Assembly (NCBI RefSeq): GCF_024679245.1
Contig: NC_090173.1
Span: forward strand, 53,209,518 to 53,273,517
Reading direction: 5' to 3'
DNA from: Pseudorasbora parva
Lineage: Eukaryota > Chordata > Actinopteri > Cypriniformes > Gobionidae
Length of the DNA stretch: 64,000 nt
In this document: positions 21,343 through 33,500 of the stretch, piece after piece
Position numbering within the stretch: the first letter of the stretch is position 1
Layout of the letters: each line of letters begins with the position of its first letter
Notes under the pieces: model-generated
What the model was told of the DNA's origin: nothing
What the model saw: only the letters and a program-made list of their open reading frames with translations
Database searches by the model: none
Made by a program: the position numbers and the translations under genes

Positions 21343-24300
21343 TGCAAAGGTTTCTGATACTATTCAATGTAAATTTGATACTTTCCAAGCTTCATGTGTT
21401 ATTTTTTCAGGAGATTTTAATGAATGCTTGGATAATTTGAATGATAGATATCCTCCTCGTTCTTCTCAACGTGACGCACAATCTAATCTGACATCTCTGT
21501 GTGCCAGTTTATCGCTTAGCGATACTTGGCGATTCTACAACCCCGGGAGTTTAGAATACACATGGTCTAACAAGAACAAATCTTTACAATCTAGAATTGA
21601 CTTGTTTCTAATTTCTTCTTCTGCTTTACAATATGTTAAGGAAATTGTTCATTCTTATGCACCTTTAACTGACCATAAGCTTATTTCTTTAACGCTTACA
21701 GGCACACAAGGGAACGCTAGTCTCAGAGGGGACTGGAAATGTAATAATAATCTTCTTAATGATGAGTATTTTAATAACTGTGTTAAAAAAATTGCCATTG
21801 ATATTTTGGGAGGTTTAAATGAAGGATTTAAAAATAAGTGGGAATTTTTCAAATATAACATTAGAAAGATCGCTGTTAAACGTAGCAAAGAAATTAAAAA
21901 AAAAAATAGCAGACGAAAAGAGTTAGAATTACTGGATAAATTGGGGAAATTAGAACAGAAGCAAATCCTCTCAAAGGAGGAAGAAGCTGAATTGGTTATA
22001 ATTCAATCCCATCTTGACCAAATCTATTTAGACTTAGCTAAAGCTGCTTTTATCCGCTCCAGGGCAAAATGGCTTGACGAGGGTGAAAAAAATACAAGTT
22101 ATTTTTTTGCTCTCGAGAAAAGAAATTTGAAAAGAAATGCTTTAACAGCATTAAATATCAATGATAATCTTTGTTCAGATCCCAAAACAATCTCTGACTT
22201 TGTTTTTTCATTTTATAAAGAACTATATCATTCTAAATTTGATCTATATAATTGTGAAGAGTTCATTCAAACAGTTATTCAAAATATCCCTACTATTGAT
22301 AAAGAATTTCACGAGTTCTGTGATTCCGATATAACAACTTCCGAGATTAAAGAGGCCCTTCTTGGAATGAAAAAAGGAAAAGCACCAGGTACAGATGGGT
22401 TGACAGTAGAATTTGATTTACATTTCTGGGAACTGATTGAAGCTCCTCTTTATAATGTGTATAATGAATGTATTAGTAGTGGTCAAATGTCTACTACTAT
22501 GAAACAAGGTATCATCTGGTTAATCGCTAAACCTGATAAAGACCCACATTTCATAGAAAATTGGAGACCGATCTCTCTAATAACTATTGATTATAAATTC
22601 ATTACTTTAGTATTTGCTAATAGATTACGGAAAGGTTTAAATCAAATTATTAGTGAATATCAATCAGGCTTTCTAAAAGGTCGACATATAACTAATAATA
22701 TTAGACTTGTGCTTGACCTGCTAGATTATGCTGAGCATGTTGATGAAGGTGCAGTCATTTTCTTTCTGGACTTTTATAAAGCGTTCCATACAACTGAACA
22801 CACATTTTTGTTTAAAACTATGACGCTTTTTGGTTTTGGAAATCATTTTTTAGTTAAAATGTTTTACAATGATACGAATAGCTCTGTAATACTTAATACT
22901 TCCACCTCTAAAAGATTCAACATTAATCGAGGAGTTCGTCAAGGTTGCCCTATTTCCCCCTTTTTATTTTTATTGGTTGTCGAATTATTATCCATTGCTA
23001 TCGTTAATAATGAACTAATTCAAGGTCTCAACATTTTTGGTAAAGAAATGAAGATATCCCAACTGGCTGATGACACAACCTTATTTTTAAAAAATGTATC
23101 TTTTGTTCCTAATGCTGTCTCCTTCATCAATAATTTCTCTAAGGCTTCTGGTTTAACTTTAAATTGATCCAAATGTGAAATCCTTCCTTTACACAGCTTA
23201 AATGATAAATGTATCAATGAAATTCCAGTGAAACCCTCAGTTAAATACCTAGGAATTCATGTAAGAAAGGATGTTATAGAAAGACAAAGCTTAAACTTCT
23301 CCTCTAGATTAAAAAAGACCAAAGCGTTGTTAAACTGTTGGTTACAACGTGATCTCTCTGTTTATGGTCGTGTCCTGTTATCTAAAGCAGAAGGATTATC
23401 TCCATTTGTCTATCCCTCTCTATCTTTATATGTTAAAGATTCTTATTGTAAAGATATCAATCATTTGTTTTACTCTTTTATTTGGAAAAACAAATCCCAA
23501 AAACTTAAGAAAAGGGTTCTTACTAATAAAAAAGCTGAAGGGGGGCTGGAGATACTTTACTTTGAAGATGTTAATAGAACTTTTAAAGTCAATTGGCTTA
23601 AAAGATGCTTGATTCATTAACTCCCTTTGGAACCTCATTCCACAGAGTATCTTTAACCAAATTGGTGGTCTAGAATTTGTGCTAACTTGTGACTATAATA
23701 TCCCTAAACTCCCTTTCAAATTGTCCAAATATCACCAGCAAGTACTTTTAGCCTGGAAAATGTGCTACTCACACAAATTTTCCCCTCACACTTCCTTTAT
23801 TTGGAATAATGCCAATATACTAGTTGCCAATAAATCCTTATTTTTAAGGAACTGGTTTAACAGGGATGTTAATCTTCTTATAAATATGTTTGATCGTTGT
23901 GGAAATATTTTAACTTATGAACAATTCACTCAAACCCATAGTTTCCCTGTGCATTTTAAGGAATTTAATTTGGTTGTCTGTGCTATTCCCCCTACTCTGG
24001 TTCAGCGTGTTACAAGTCATATTCAATATAATTCAACAATAATGACAAACCCTAAATTAATATTAAACGGAGTTGAATTGGTTGATAAAAAATGCAACAA
24101 CAAACATATTGGCACTATTTTTCAAAAACAAAATAAAATAGTACCTAGAGGAACATTTTTTTGGTACTCCATTATTGATAATATTAATTGGAAGACAGCT
24201 TGGTTAATACCCTTTAAATATTGTATTAATAATAAAACTAAAGAAACACATTTTAAAATTTTGCATCCCATCTACCCTGTTAAATCTTTAATTTCAAGAT

Positions 24301-24787
24301 ATGTTGATATTGATGATTTATGCTCTTTTTGTAAAAGTGAGAGAGAGCTGTTGACACACTTGTTTTTCGATTGTAAAATTATCCAAAGTTTCTGGAGGAA
24401 ATTGGCAGATTCTATCTTTAATTTAGTGAAGATGAACTATTATTTTACATTGAAGGATATTATTGTATATTATGAAAACAATGTTAACAAAGATCTTGAA
24501 TACATTGTTAATTTATTTATACTGCTGGCAAAGTTACATATTCATAAACAAAAATATTTAAATTCATCCGCAAACTTTAAGGTGTTTATAGTGGAATTAG
24601 ACTCATTTATATCATCTTTGAAATTGTTAAAAAATAATAAGTCATTAACATGTTTAAAATATTATGAGGAAATTATTGGATCCCCTGCTACGAATTAATG
24701 CTTCACACTTTTGTGATATACTGTATGTCTATGCTATGTTTGTTATGTGTTCCTTACTCAAATTAAAAAAATAAATAATTAAAAACC
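21343..24787 (+). mobile_element. 5'-truncated L1/Tx1-like LINE
   Basis: The 10-mer TCTAGTGCTT flanks it at 21333-21342 and 24788-24797. The element starts inside the endonuclease domain (SGDFNECLD near 21410-21437, later APLTDHKL). It then encodes a reverse transcriptase: GKAPGTDGLTVEF, FFLDFYKAFH, RGVRQGCPISPF and LADDTTLFLK (the LADD form of the catalytic box). A TGA at 23165 interrupts the frame after 23164, and the frame shifts near 23617. The C-terminal part then runs to 24698 with a CSFCKSE...HLFFDC zinc-knuckle-like region. A short A-rich 3' end follows. Truncation at the 5' end and two breaks show it is a dead copy. It is related to, but clearly different from, the LINE at 40.8-46.4 kb. 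Confidence 0.85.
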
Positions 24788-24936
24788 TCTAGTGCTTGAA
24801 GGAAGGTCTCTTCTTCAACTGCCTCCCCGTTGAAAATGAGGAAAACTTGCGCGGAGTTCTCTTTGTCCCCGAGCACCAAGATGTGTGGATCCTGGCGGCT
24901 CTCACTATTCAAGTATTGCACCAGATTAGTTCCAAC

Positions 24937-25993
24937 CTTAAAAGAATAAATCAACTTTAGTTGGCGTACATTGTAACAAACTTTCCATGGATTATACCTT
25001 GACAATCGTTGCATCTATTCATTTTTTTTATTAATAATAATATAAATGATTATTATGCCTATTATTAGACTATTAACAGCGATAGATTTACTAGCAGATC
25101 TTCATCTGCAAATAAAAATAACATTTAAATTGTTCAAGCCAAAAAAAATTGTCATACATTTTTATTTTAATAACTTATAAACGTTAAATATACATTGAAA
25201 TGATATGTTAAAACTAGTGTAGAAATAGAAAATGTCAGTTATATTATTACATTTGTATTGCCATTTTGCTCCAGATATTGCACAGTTGGTTTAGAAAATG
25301 TCAATTTAAATGCAGAATTTAGTTGTCAAACTGAAGATAGGTACCCATAACCTTCCAGAGGAGAAGGTGATGTCATGGGAAAAGCAAATAAAAACGCATC
25401 AATAAACACATCTCAAAGTGAAGTCAAAGATTTCATAATGTTTCATCTGTAAAGTCATGTTTTTTTGTGTGTTTTTAATGTGTCCAATAGTGTTGATGTG
25501 TGTGTATATGCGATGTTGTTAGCCAATTATAACAGTGGGTGTTTACCTTTAAAAGAGCCAACATTATAAATTAACCTAAAAAAAGAAAGAATTAAAACCA
25601 AAAGCTGATGTTGCAGTGTTGCTTTTACTTCCAGGTTTAATGTCAGTGAAGCTGCGCTTCATTTCAGCAGAAGTTGGACGGACCATTTTCCCATCTGTGC
25701 AGTACGGTGATGAAGGCAAGACAGCCGGAAGGGTTTTAATGGCAACTTCAGCACACACATCTTCAACCACAAGTGGACAGACAATGCAAGTCAGAAAAAA
25801 AGATAAGCCCACAGTTTTCACACACACACAAAAGTGGATCAAATCAAGTATCAGTCTATGTTTGTGATATGGAACTATAATCTGGTCAACAGACCTGAAA
25901 CTACCTGTGCAGTTACTGAAAATTCAGAACATCAGTTAACCAATACTGATAAACATGTGGTATATTACATGTCATTTTAATAGGATGCCCTAC
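24937..25993. other. Intronic sequence with one exon
   Basis: Mostly AT-rich intron of the minus-strand gene. One exon is likely within 25640-25800, but its acceptor could not be placed. A possible donor is GGAA|GTAAAA near 25625-25637. Confidence 0.35.
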
Positions 25994-28259
25994 CATTTGG
26001 CAGTGTTTCCAGCCATTCTAGAAGGACATCAGCAGCCTTGGCTTCTCTTTTAGCAAAAAGTAAAATCCGGTCAGTGAACACAGGAGCCCAAAACTCATAA
26101 AGGCGCTCTGCATTGTCAGGAAATAAAACTCCAAAGTCCTGGGATATCTAAACAAAAACATTAAATGTATATATTGTTTCAAGATTGCAAATAACAATAG
26201 AATGAATAGGCATTTTACTTTTCAAAATGTATGTCGTTCCCTTGCGATATTACTGCGAACCAAACAACATGCAGTTTACACGGCGTGATTGAACAAAGGC
26301 TTCAGAGTCTGAGAAAAAGGAATCTTCCCCGTAACATCTTGTCTTATTACGCTTAAGATGAACAATGCAGTTCTGTATCGATGCGAACCAAAGTTACATT
26401 AGTAACTGAGTACGGTTCTACTATACGCCAAGACAACCTTCAGTAAATTCCCTATAATGCACATCATTATACTCACCATGCCAGGAAAGTCATGAAGTCT
26501 GGGATATTCTCTGTTTATTTCCTCAACAGTTTTTGTACCAGAGGCTCGAATCCATGCAGCTCGATGAGGCGCTGTACGTTTGATGAACTCCTCAACTTGG
26601 CTATGAGGGCTTCTGTTATTCTTTAGCCACTCAATCATTGTGTGAACTTCAGTCAAAGATGACTCAGACTCTTCTGCAGATAAAACAAAACATCGAGGGG
26701 AAAAATCTTAAAAACCTGTGTGACAAACTCTCTCAGCATTTCCCAAAGCTGGTTCTCGCAGAGCCCTAGCATTGCACTTTTCTCTAGCATTTGATCTCTC
26801 TCTCTAATCAAAAACAACTGATTTAAATGATCAGCTTTTAAGTAGCGACTCCAATACTGAAAGCGGATGTCAGATGAGGAAGGCTTTAAATGTGCACTGG
26901 TGAAAATATTCCAGGACCAGAGTTAAGAACCACCGCTGTAGTTTCATAGGCACACATCAATAAAAATGAATAGTTCAAAAAAATGTTTGAATGGCCATCG
27001 GGCAGTCCATTTTGTTGAGCTCTGTACTGACTACGTGTAAAAATCTCTTTCACTTGACCCTTCAATAATGCAGTTCTGTAAAATCATGACCCATCCCTAG
27101 CTCTAACCTGGCAGTGGAAAACTTGGTCGGGATGTGGAATTCAGGAATATCTGCGTATGGCTGTGCCGTCTCTGACTGTGTGGGGCTCGAACACGTTTCC
27201 TCACATTGCGGAGTCTTTCTTCCAGGTAACCTGTTGCAGGATGACGATAACGGCCAGGTGTATACCATGACTCCTGCAGCAAAGAAATATAAAGAAATGA
27301 GTGGGGTCCGATACTCTTTATCAGCTCTTGATATCTTCATATCAGTATTAGCACAACTTACATATCCATGTCCCTCATTGTTCTTCAGGCAGGGAAACTG
27401 GGCAGTTAGTGCCAAAGCCATCTCCTTTTGGGTCTCAGCCGATGGGCTTTACGAATAAACAATTTAAATCATTCAAATAGACTAGTTTATTTATTAAAAT
27501 GCTTTTGTCAAGTGATTTTACTTGTACTCACTTTTCCCCAAATCTTTCCATCAAATAAGAAACTAAGAACCGCACCATCTGACGTCGCTCCTTGAGGCTC
27601 AGGTGTTTGTCTCGGTCTAAAGATGATATTACTGAAGATCCTCCAGATTTTCGGAGTATTTCTCGTATATCCTGTGAAAAGCAGACTGCATAAACTAAAA
27701 CAATCCATTCAATTCATTCTTAAAAAACATTAAAAACAATAATTGGCTAAAATTGAAGTTAAATTGCATCAAAAGACATGCTATTCCAAAGGTTGTGTTG
27801 CTTGTTGTCCTCATCTGGCAGCTTTCCACTATTGTCTGAGTTGGGGTTGGTGGATTGTTCCTTATAGGTGACTGACTGTGACATGACTGCTGGTTAACAG
27901 GGCTATGGCCCAGAGACTGTTTTAAAAAACAAATAGAGGTAAATATCAGACTGGATCAGCAATCACCCTCAATGAAAACTACCTGTACCTGTATTGAAGA
28001 TTCTTTGGAGATTCTCTCAGATATGCAGAATTGGTCTCTTTCTAAACCCTTTCTAATTCTCATGTGTATTTTTTTCTACCCTACCCATTGTGTCTAAGGT
28101 GTGAGAACTATGTACTAAGGAGTATATTCACAAGCACATTCTGTGCTACTTCAATCTGTATGAAAGGAAACCTAAAGAGGAACTCAATATATAAGTTTTG
28201 TAAAAATAAAATAAATAAATAAAAAATACTAATCCCATCATCTATAGTGCATGGAACAC

Positions 28260-28769
28260 TTAAAAAAGGCGATACCGTAGTGGAATATAGTAATGGTCAT
28301 TATCACAGTCAAATGACTCGACTGCATGTAATGGGTGAAAATCATACAGTTCACTGACACTGACTGCTTCCAAAACTTGGTCAGGAACAACAACATACGC
28401 AAAGTAGTGACGACTGAAACAAACTGTTGTCCATCTCTGAACTATTAGTTTCACTTTGTCATCAAGAGTGACAATTTTCTTGATACAACCAAACTGAGGA
28501 TCTCCATCTGTAGTGCAGGACATGAAAACAGTCATCCCTGGCCTATATACTGTGCCATTAACCTTGATCCATAAGGGGATATAAACCTCACTGGAAAGGG
28601 GAAAATCTTCCAAGCTACCAGTAATATCCTGAACACCCTCGACTGACTGAAGGACAGACTTTTGACCTGAACCAATCTCAGTTTCGTTCTTGAACAACCT
28701 GCCTGTCAACAGCTGAAAACACAGCATCATTTGATGCCTGTATGCCATGGTCTTTGTAACATTCCTCAA
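28260..28769 (-). CDS. Uncharacterised fish protein, C-terminal exon
   Basis: An open minus-strand frame of 169 codons starting MRNVTKTMAYRHQMMLCFQL and ending in HYYIPLRYRLF then a stop. Internal strings include LLTGRLFKNETEIGSG, VYIPLWIKVNGTVYRPGM and VVVPDQVLEAVSV. It resembles the C-terminal region of multi-copy uncharacterised teleost proteins; I recognise the pattern but no named domain. The ATG is simply the first in the open stretch. A preceding exon probably lies further right, since such proteins are usually longer. It lies upstream of, and in the same orientation as, the split gene at 21-27.7 kb. That may mean one larger gene or a recurring gene pair. No internal stop or frameshift is present. 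Confidence 0.45.
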   Translation of the reverse strand: MRNVTKTMAYRHQMMLCFQLLTGRLFKNETEIGSGQKSVLQSVEGVQDITGSLEDFPLSSEVYIPLWIKVNGTVYRPGMTVFMSCTTDGDPQFGCIKKIVTLDDKVKLIVQRWTTVCFSRHYFAYVVVPDQVLEAVSVSELYDFHPLHAVESFDCDNDHYYIPLRYRLF

Positions 28770-29644
28770 ATGGTCCTTATTTCCTGTTTACTAATCAGGG
28801 CATTGGGGTCTGTGTGACCCCAAAATTGAAAGCATAATTGTAGAAAATATATACATTTTCAATAATATAAATAATATATCTTTTTTTGTTTTGTTTACTC
28901 CTCATCTATGAATTAATGCTGTGTTTTGGGAGATTTGAATGACTTTTGTACCTATTTACCTCAATAATCCATAACTACATCATTACCTGGCATGTGTAAT
29001 ATCATTTTTTTTAATGAAAAAATCACTTAAATTATTATCCAAATTTAATTTAAATTGTTTAAGGATATTGATCTAGGTATTAGGTGTAGAATTCTGCCAT
29101 CTGGTGGTTGGATTTCAAACTATGTATATTCATTTTAAAGCAATAACTGGTTTTGACCAGCAGAGGGCCATTGAAAGCCATTCATTTCACTGGATGTGGC
29201 CAACTGCTCCTAAATGCCTAATAAATCACACAAAACTCGGAGTCAGTTTGTAATAATAATTAACTTTAGAATGTAGACAAAATTAAATAATTATTGTGAA
29301 TAAATATTAATAAAAATATAATAATATCCAGAAATGCACAGAAGTTGATTGGGATTGCAGTCCTCAGACTCTGAGTCTCTCTAGACTCAAAGTCTTCTAG
29401 GTTTTCATCAGAATCCAGCACATAGTCCAGGGTCTTAAGAAGAGTGTACCTCTTTGCCATTTTGCCAGAACAGAATGATCCATGTTCAGGACACCAAACA
29501 CACTCTGTTATATCTTTTGCATGGAAACAACTTCTTTGTTTTCAAAACACAAATGCAGCTCTTACGTCTCAACATAAACTTTCTCAAAGTGGAAAAGGTT
29601 GGTCGTCTATCATCTCTGTTTGATCTCTCTCCTGCTCTCTCTAA
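28770..29644. other. Gene-poor; possible piggyBac-like N-terminus
   Basis: Repeat-like sequence containing GGGTCTGTGTGACCCC at 28806-28821, a palindromic string of the kind seen near piggyBac ends. A minus-strand frame at 29266-29460 starts MAKRYTLLKTLDYVLDSDEN, an acidic start like that of piggyBac transposases. The rest of any transposase is missing and no TTAA-bounded pair of ends could be matched. Low confidence. Confidence 0.25.
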
Positions 29645-29678
<34 letters not shown>

Positions 29679-29707
29679 ACAAGAGAGAGTGTGTACGTGC
29701 ATGTGTC

Positions 29708-29770
<63 letters not shown>

Positions 29771-29796
29771 ATGTGTCTGTGTGTGTGTGTGTGTGT

Positions 29797-29877
<81 letters not shown>

Positions 29878-29907
29878 TGAGTGAGTGTGTGTGTGTATGT
29901 GTGTGCG
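29645..29907. repeat. Interrupted GT microsatellite, about 260 bp
   Basis: (GT)n with interruptions (ATGTGCACAAGAGAGAG, ACATGTGTCT, CTGTGT, GAGTGAGTGA). The long Cys/Val and His/Thr frames that cross it on both strands are low-complexity translations, not genes. Confidence 0.98.
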
Positions 29908-30519
29908 CACATTAGGTCTTACCCCGTTTTATCTTTTTTTCAGCATTTGTGGCTGATTTCATTTACCAAATTATATACAAATTCTCGCTGTGGAAGTCCT
30001 ACAAGTGTGTTTTGTGTGTGTGTGTTTTTTCAAATTGTCAAATTGTGTGTGGCCGATTTGTAGATTGTACACACAAATATACAGAAAATTTTTGTATTTT
30101 TGTCGATTTCCCATTCATTTCCTATGGTCGGCCATGGTTCTGTGTGTTTACATATCTAATGCTAAAAAAGTCACAAAGTTTCATATCATTCCGATGAAGC
30201 TGGGATTTTTAAAAATTTAAAACTTTTATTTCTGATTTTGGTCAGAAATGACCGAAGAGCACCAGAGAGTTAAAGACATTTCAAAAAAGTTTTGAATCTC
30301 TCTGTCATTCAGCCACACAGACATCAATAATCAGTGTATGAATCTCAGCAATGGTGGCCATCAAAAAGCTTTTGCAGTGCATTCTGGGTGCACCAATCAA
30401 AACTCACCCATGGCTCCCAGCATGCATTGCAGCATGAATAAATTATAAGATGAACTGAATTAGTGATTTCTTTCTATTCCCACCATTTTATTTTATTTTT
30501 GCTGTTTTATGCAGTAGTA

Positions 30520-33500
30520 TATTCCTGCACAACCGGAGGCTGCAGTTTCAGGACCGAAATTCTAGGACCCTCGTTTTTTGTGACAGCGCCACCTACAGAA
30601 CTGGATGATACAGCGGTGTGCTGCAGTTTCAGGACCTCAGTTCTATGACCCAGGTGGTTTAGTTAGTAGCCTACATAGATATTTCATCTCAGGAGTATAT
30701 TTTATGTGATTTTTTAAATTCAAAATGCATCAGAGGTTAACTACAAAGTGTGTCATACCTGCTTTGATGCACAATTTAAAATTTAAACAAATTAATTTAC
30801 ACAAAATATAAATGAAAAATGTATATCAATCTTTAAAAAAAAATTGAGTACCTTAAATCTTAATTTCTTGAATTATCCTCTATATTGATTAACCTCCTTA
30901 AGTTTAACTAATTCGTTCATTATCAGGTAAAATAAAGATGAAATCAGTATATGCAGTCACTAAATTACAGTCAGATATTTTAAAGGTTGTAGAGAGGCAA
31001 GACAAGACTCAAGAATGATTGAAGAATATATATTTATGTCATTTTTGCAATAACAACAGCACCAAAAAGACATCTTTTTTCATCATTGCTGCACAGACGG
31101 AATGGATATATAACATGGAAGTTATTATCAGGGCCTCAAGATGGGTGGTGGGGGGTGAGCGAACTAAGAACGGGATCCGTCTTCCACCCATCCGAGCATA
31201 CATGGATGACATGACCATTCTGACCACTACTGCAGCATGCACCAGGCGGCTACTTGGAAAACTGCAGGAGAACATCAAGTGGGCCCGGATGAAAATCAAA
31301 CCGAAAAAAGTCACGAAGCATCTCAATAGTTAAGGGACAGCTTAAAAACGTGAAGTTCTGCATTGGTGACGACCCAATACCAACAGTGTCTGAACAACCT
31401 GTCAAAAGCCTGGGCAGGTGGTACAATGCAAGCCTAAGGGACAAAGATCAAGTGAAGCAACTAAGGCAGGACATTACCAACAGTCTGGAAAAAATCAACA
31501 GCACTTTACTGCCAGGGAAGCTTAAGCTCTGGTGCCTGCAATTTGGACTTCTCCCTCGGGCAATGTGGCCACTCACTATTTACGAGCTCCCAATACTGTG
31601 GAGAAGATGGAGCGAACAATGACTTCATACGTAAAGAAATGGATTGGCGTCACACGCTGTCTGACTAACATCAGCCTCTATGGCAGAGGGGTCCTTGAAT
31701 TGCCTATCACAAGCCTTACCGAAGAGTACAAGTGCGCTAAAGTAAGACTTCAGATGACTTTGAAGGACTCCAAAGACCAGACCATCAGTAATGCTGTTCC
31801 ATCCCTGGTAACTGGACGGAAATGGACGCCATCCAACGCGGTGCAGCAAGCTACATCAGCCCTGAGGCACAGTGACATTGTAGGGCACGTCCAGTTGGGA
31901 AGATGAGGCTTTGGCCTTACAGCAAGTAAGCCAACTTGGCATAAGGCCTCAACATCAGAGAGGAGGAAAATGGTGGTCGAGGAGGTGCGCCGTCAAGAGG
32001 AGGTGCAAAGAAGTGCAAAGATCGTCTCTCTTGCTAAACAGGGACAATGTATAAGGTGGGAAGGCCTGGAGAGGAGAAAGCTCAGCTGGAGGGAGCTCTG
32101 GGAGATGGAGGCAAGCAATATCAGCTTCATCATCAGAGCTACCTATGATGTGCTCCCATCACCAAAAAACCTCTGCCAATGGTATGGCGAGGACCCAACC
32201 TGTCCCCTTTGCCCAACTCCAGCAACTCTCAAACACATCCTGAGCGGTTGTAAGACCAGCCTCACACAAGGTTGTTACACCTGGAGACACAACCAGGTCC
32301 TGAAAAGTCTGGCAGCAGCTCTTGAGAGCAAGAGAAATACCAACAACTCCTTGCCCCTGAGAGCAGCCAATTCCATCACGGCCCAAACCTTCATCCGAGA
32401 GGGACAGAAAAAGCCCAACCATCCCCCTACCAAACCAGAAGCTGGAGAGCTAGCCATGGCCCGGGATTGGAAGATGCTAGTTGATATTGGCCAGCAACTA
32501 ATCTTCCCACCTGAGATAGCAGTCACCACCCTTAGGCCAGACTTGGTACTCTGGTCCCCTTCATTGAAGTCAGTGTACATCATTGAGCTCACGGTCCCAT
32601 GGGAGAACTTAGTAGAAGAGGCCTATGAGCGCAAGAAACTGCGATATATAGAACTGGCAGCAGACGTCCAACAACGAGGATGGAAAGCAAAAGTCTATCC
32701 GGTTGAAGTGGGATGCAGAGGTTTCATGGCTTCTTCCACCATTAGAATGCTGAAAGACCTTGGCATCCATGGACAGACTCTGCGGCAGACAATTAGATCA
32801 GTCTCTGAAGTGGTCGAAAGAAGCAGCCAGTGGATATGGATTAAGCGGAAAGACCCTTGCTGGGCTCAAAGAGCAACAACATGACCCACTCACTGATCCC
32901 CCCACCCTACACCCCACATGAGAACCCAGGTCACAACCCCAGGTCAGCTCTGGGTTTTTTTTTTTTTTTTTTTTTTTCTTCTTTTTTTTCTTTTGGGCAA
33001 GGGACACAAGCTCAGGTTTGATCACCCTGTAGCTGGCCACCTTTGATGAGGGTGCATAGTGTTGAATGGCTGAAACACCCCCTGATTCAAGGGTACACTA
33101 CTGATGATGTGTCCCCCCCGAAAGGAAGAAAGGAAAAAAGAAGGAAGAGAAAAGAGGAGGAGAAGAATTTAAAAAACCTTTTCCCACTTTTGAGATACAA
33201 CTCTCATGCCACTCTCAACATCGAGGCAAACCTCATGTGCATACTATCCATTGGCACAATGGACAGTTAAACATCACGTCCCGTGTTTTATGATTCTGTC
33301 TAAGTCCAAACTCCAAATTGGTAAGTATATAAGAGCAATATCCACCAATTGAGACCATGGTGCTATACAGTTGAAGATACATAAAGCATAAGGCAACTAT
33401 TGTAAACATTTCCTATATACCTTACTTAGCTAAATGGATGACGACTGACAGTCATTATACTAATCTGGTGAACATGGTGATTTTGATAAATGAGCCATGA

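Larger units (their letters stand above)
21164..27671 (-). pseudogene. Multi-exon fish gene, last exon split by LINE
   Basis: Minus-strand exons bounded by GT/AG: 27671-27532 (EILRKSGGSSVISSLDRDKH, SLKERRQMVRFLVSYLMERF); 27446-27362 (ETQKEMALALTAQFPCLKNN); 27273-27108 (ESWYTPGRYRHPATGYLEER, LRNVRKR); 26673-26477 (VEEFIKRTAPHRAAWIR, EYPRLHDFPGM); 26147-25994 (ISQDFGVLFPDNAERLYEFW); one near 25790-25640 (VEDVCAEVAIKTLPAVLPSS); and a last exon 24936-24798 continuing at 21342-21164 (LQAL|DVCFKMFYIYDMNYP, stop at 21164). The pieces resemble a large uncharacterised teleost family, often labelled sterile-alpha-motif-3-like; no SAM domain is visible here. Function unknown. A LINE interrupts the last exon, so the normal C-terminus cannot be made. 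Confidence 0.6.

Noticed and set aside
29454..29912. Cys/Val-rich and His/Thr-rich frames of 80-140 codons
   Set aside because: Translations of a GT microsatellite.
28806..30275. Complete piggyBac transposon
   Set aside because: Only a possible N-terminal fragment and suggestive strings are seen. The two ends could not be matched as TTAA-bounded inverted repeats.
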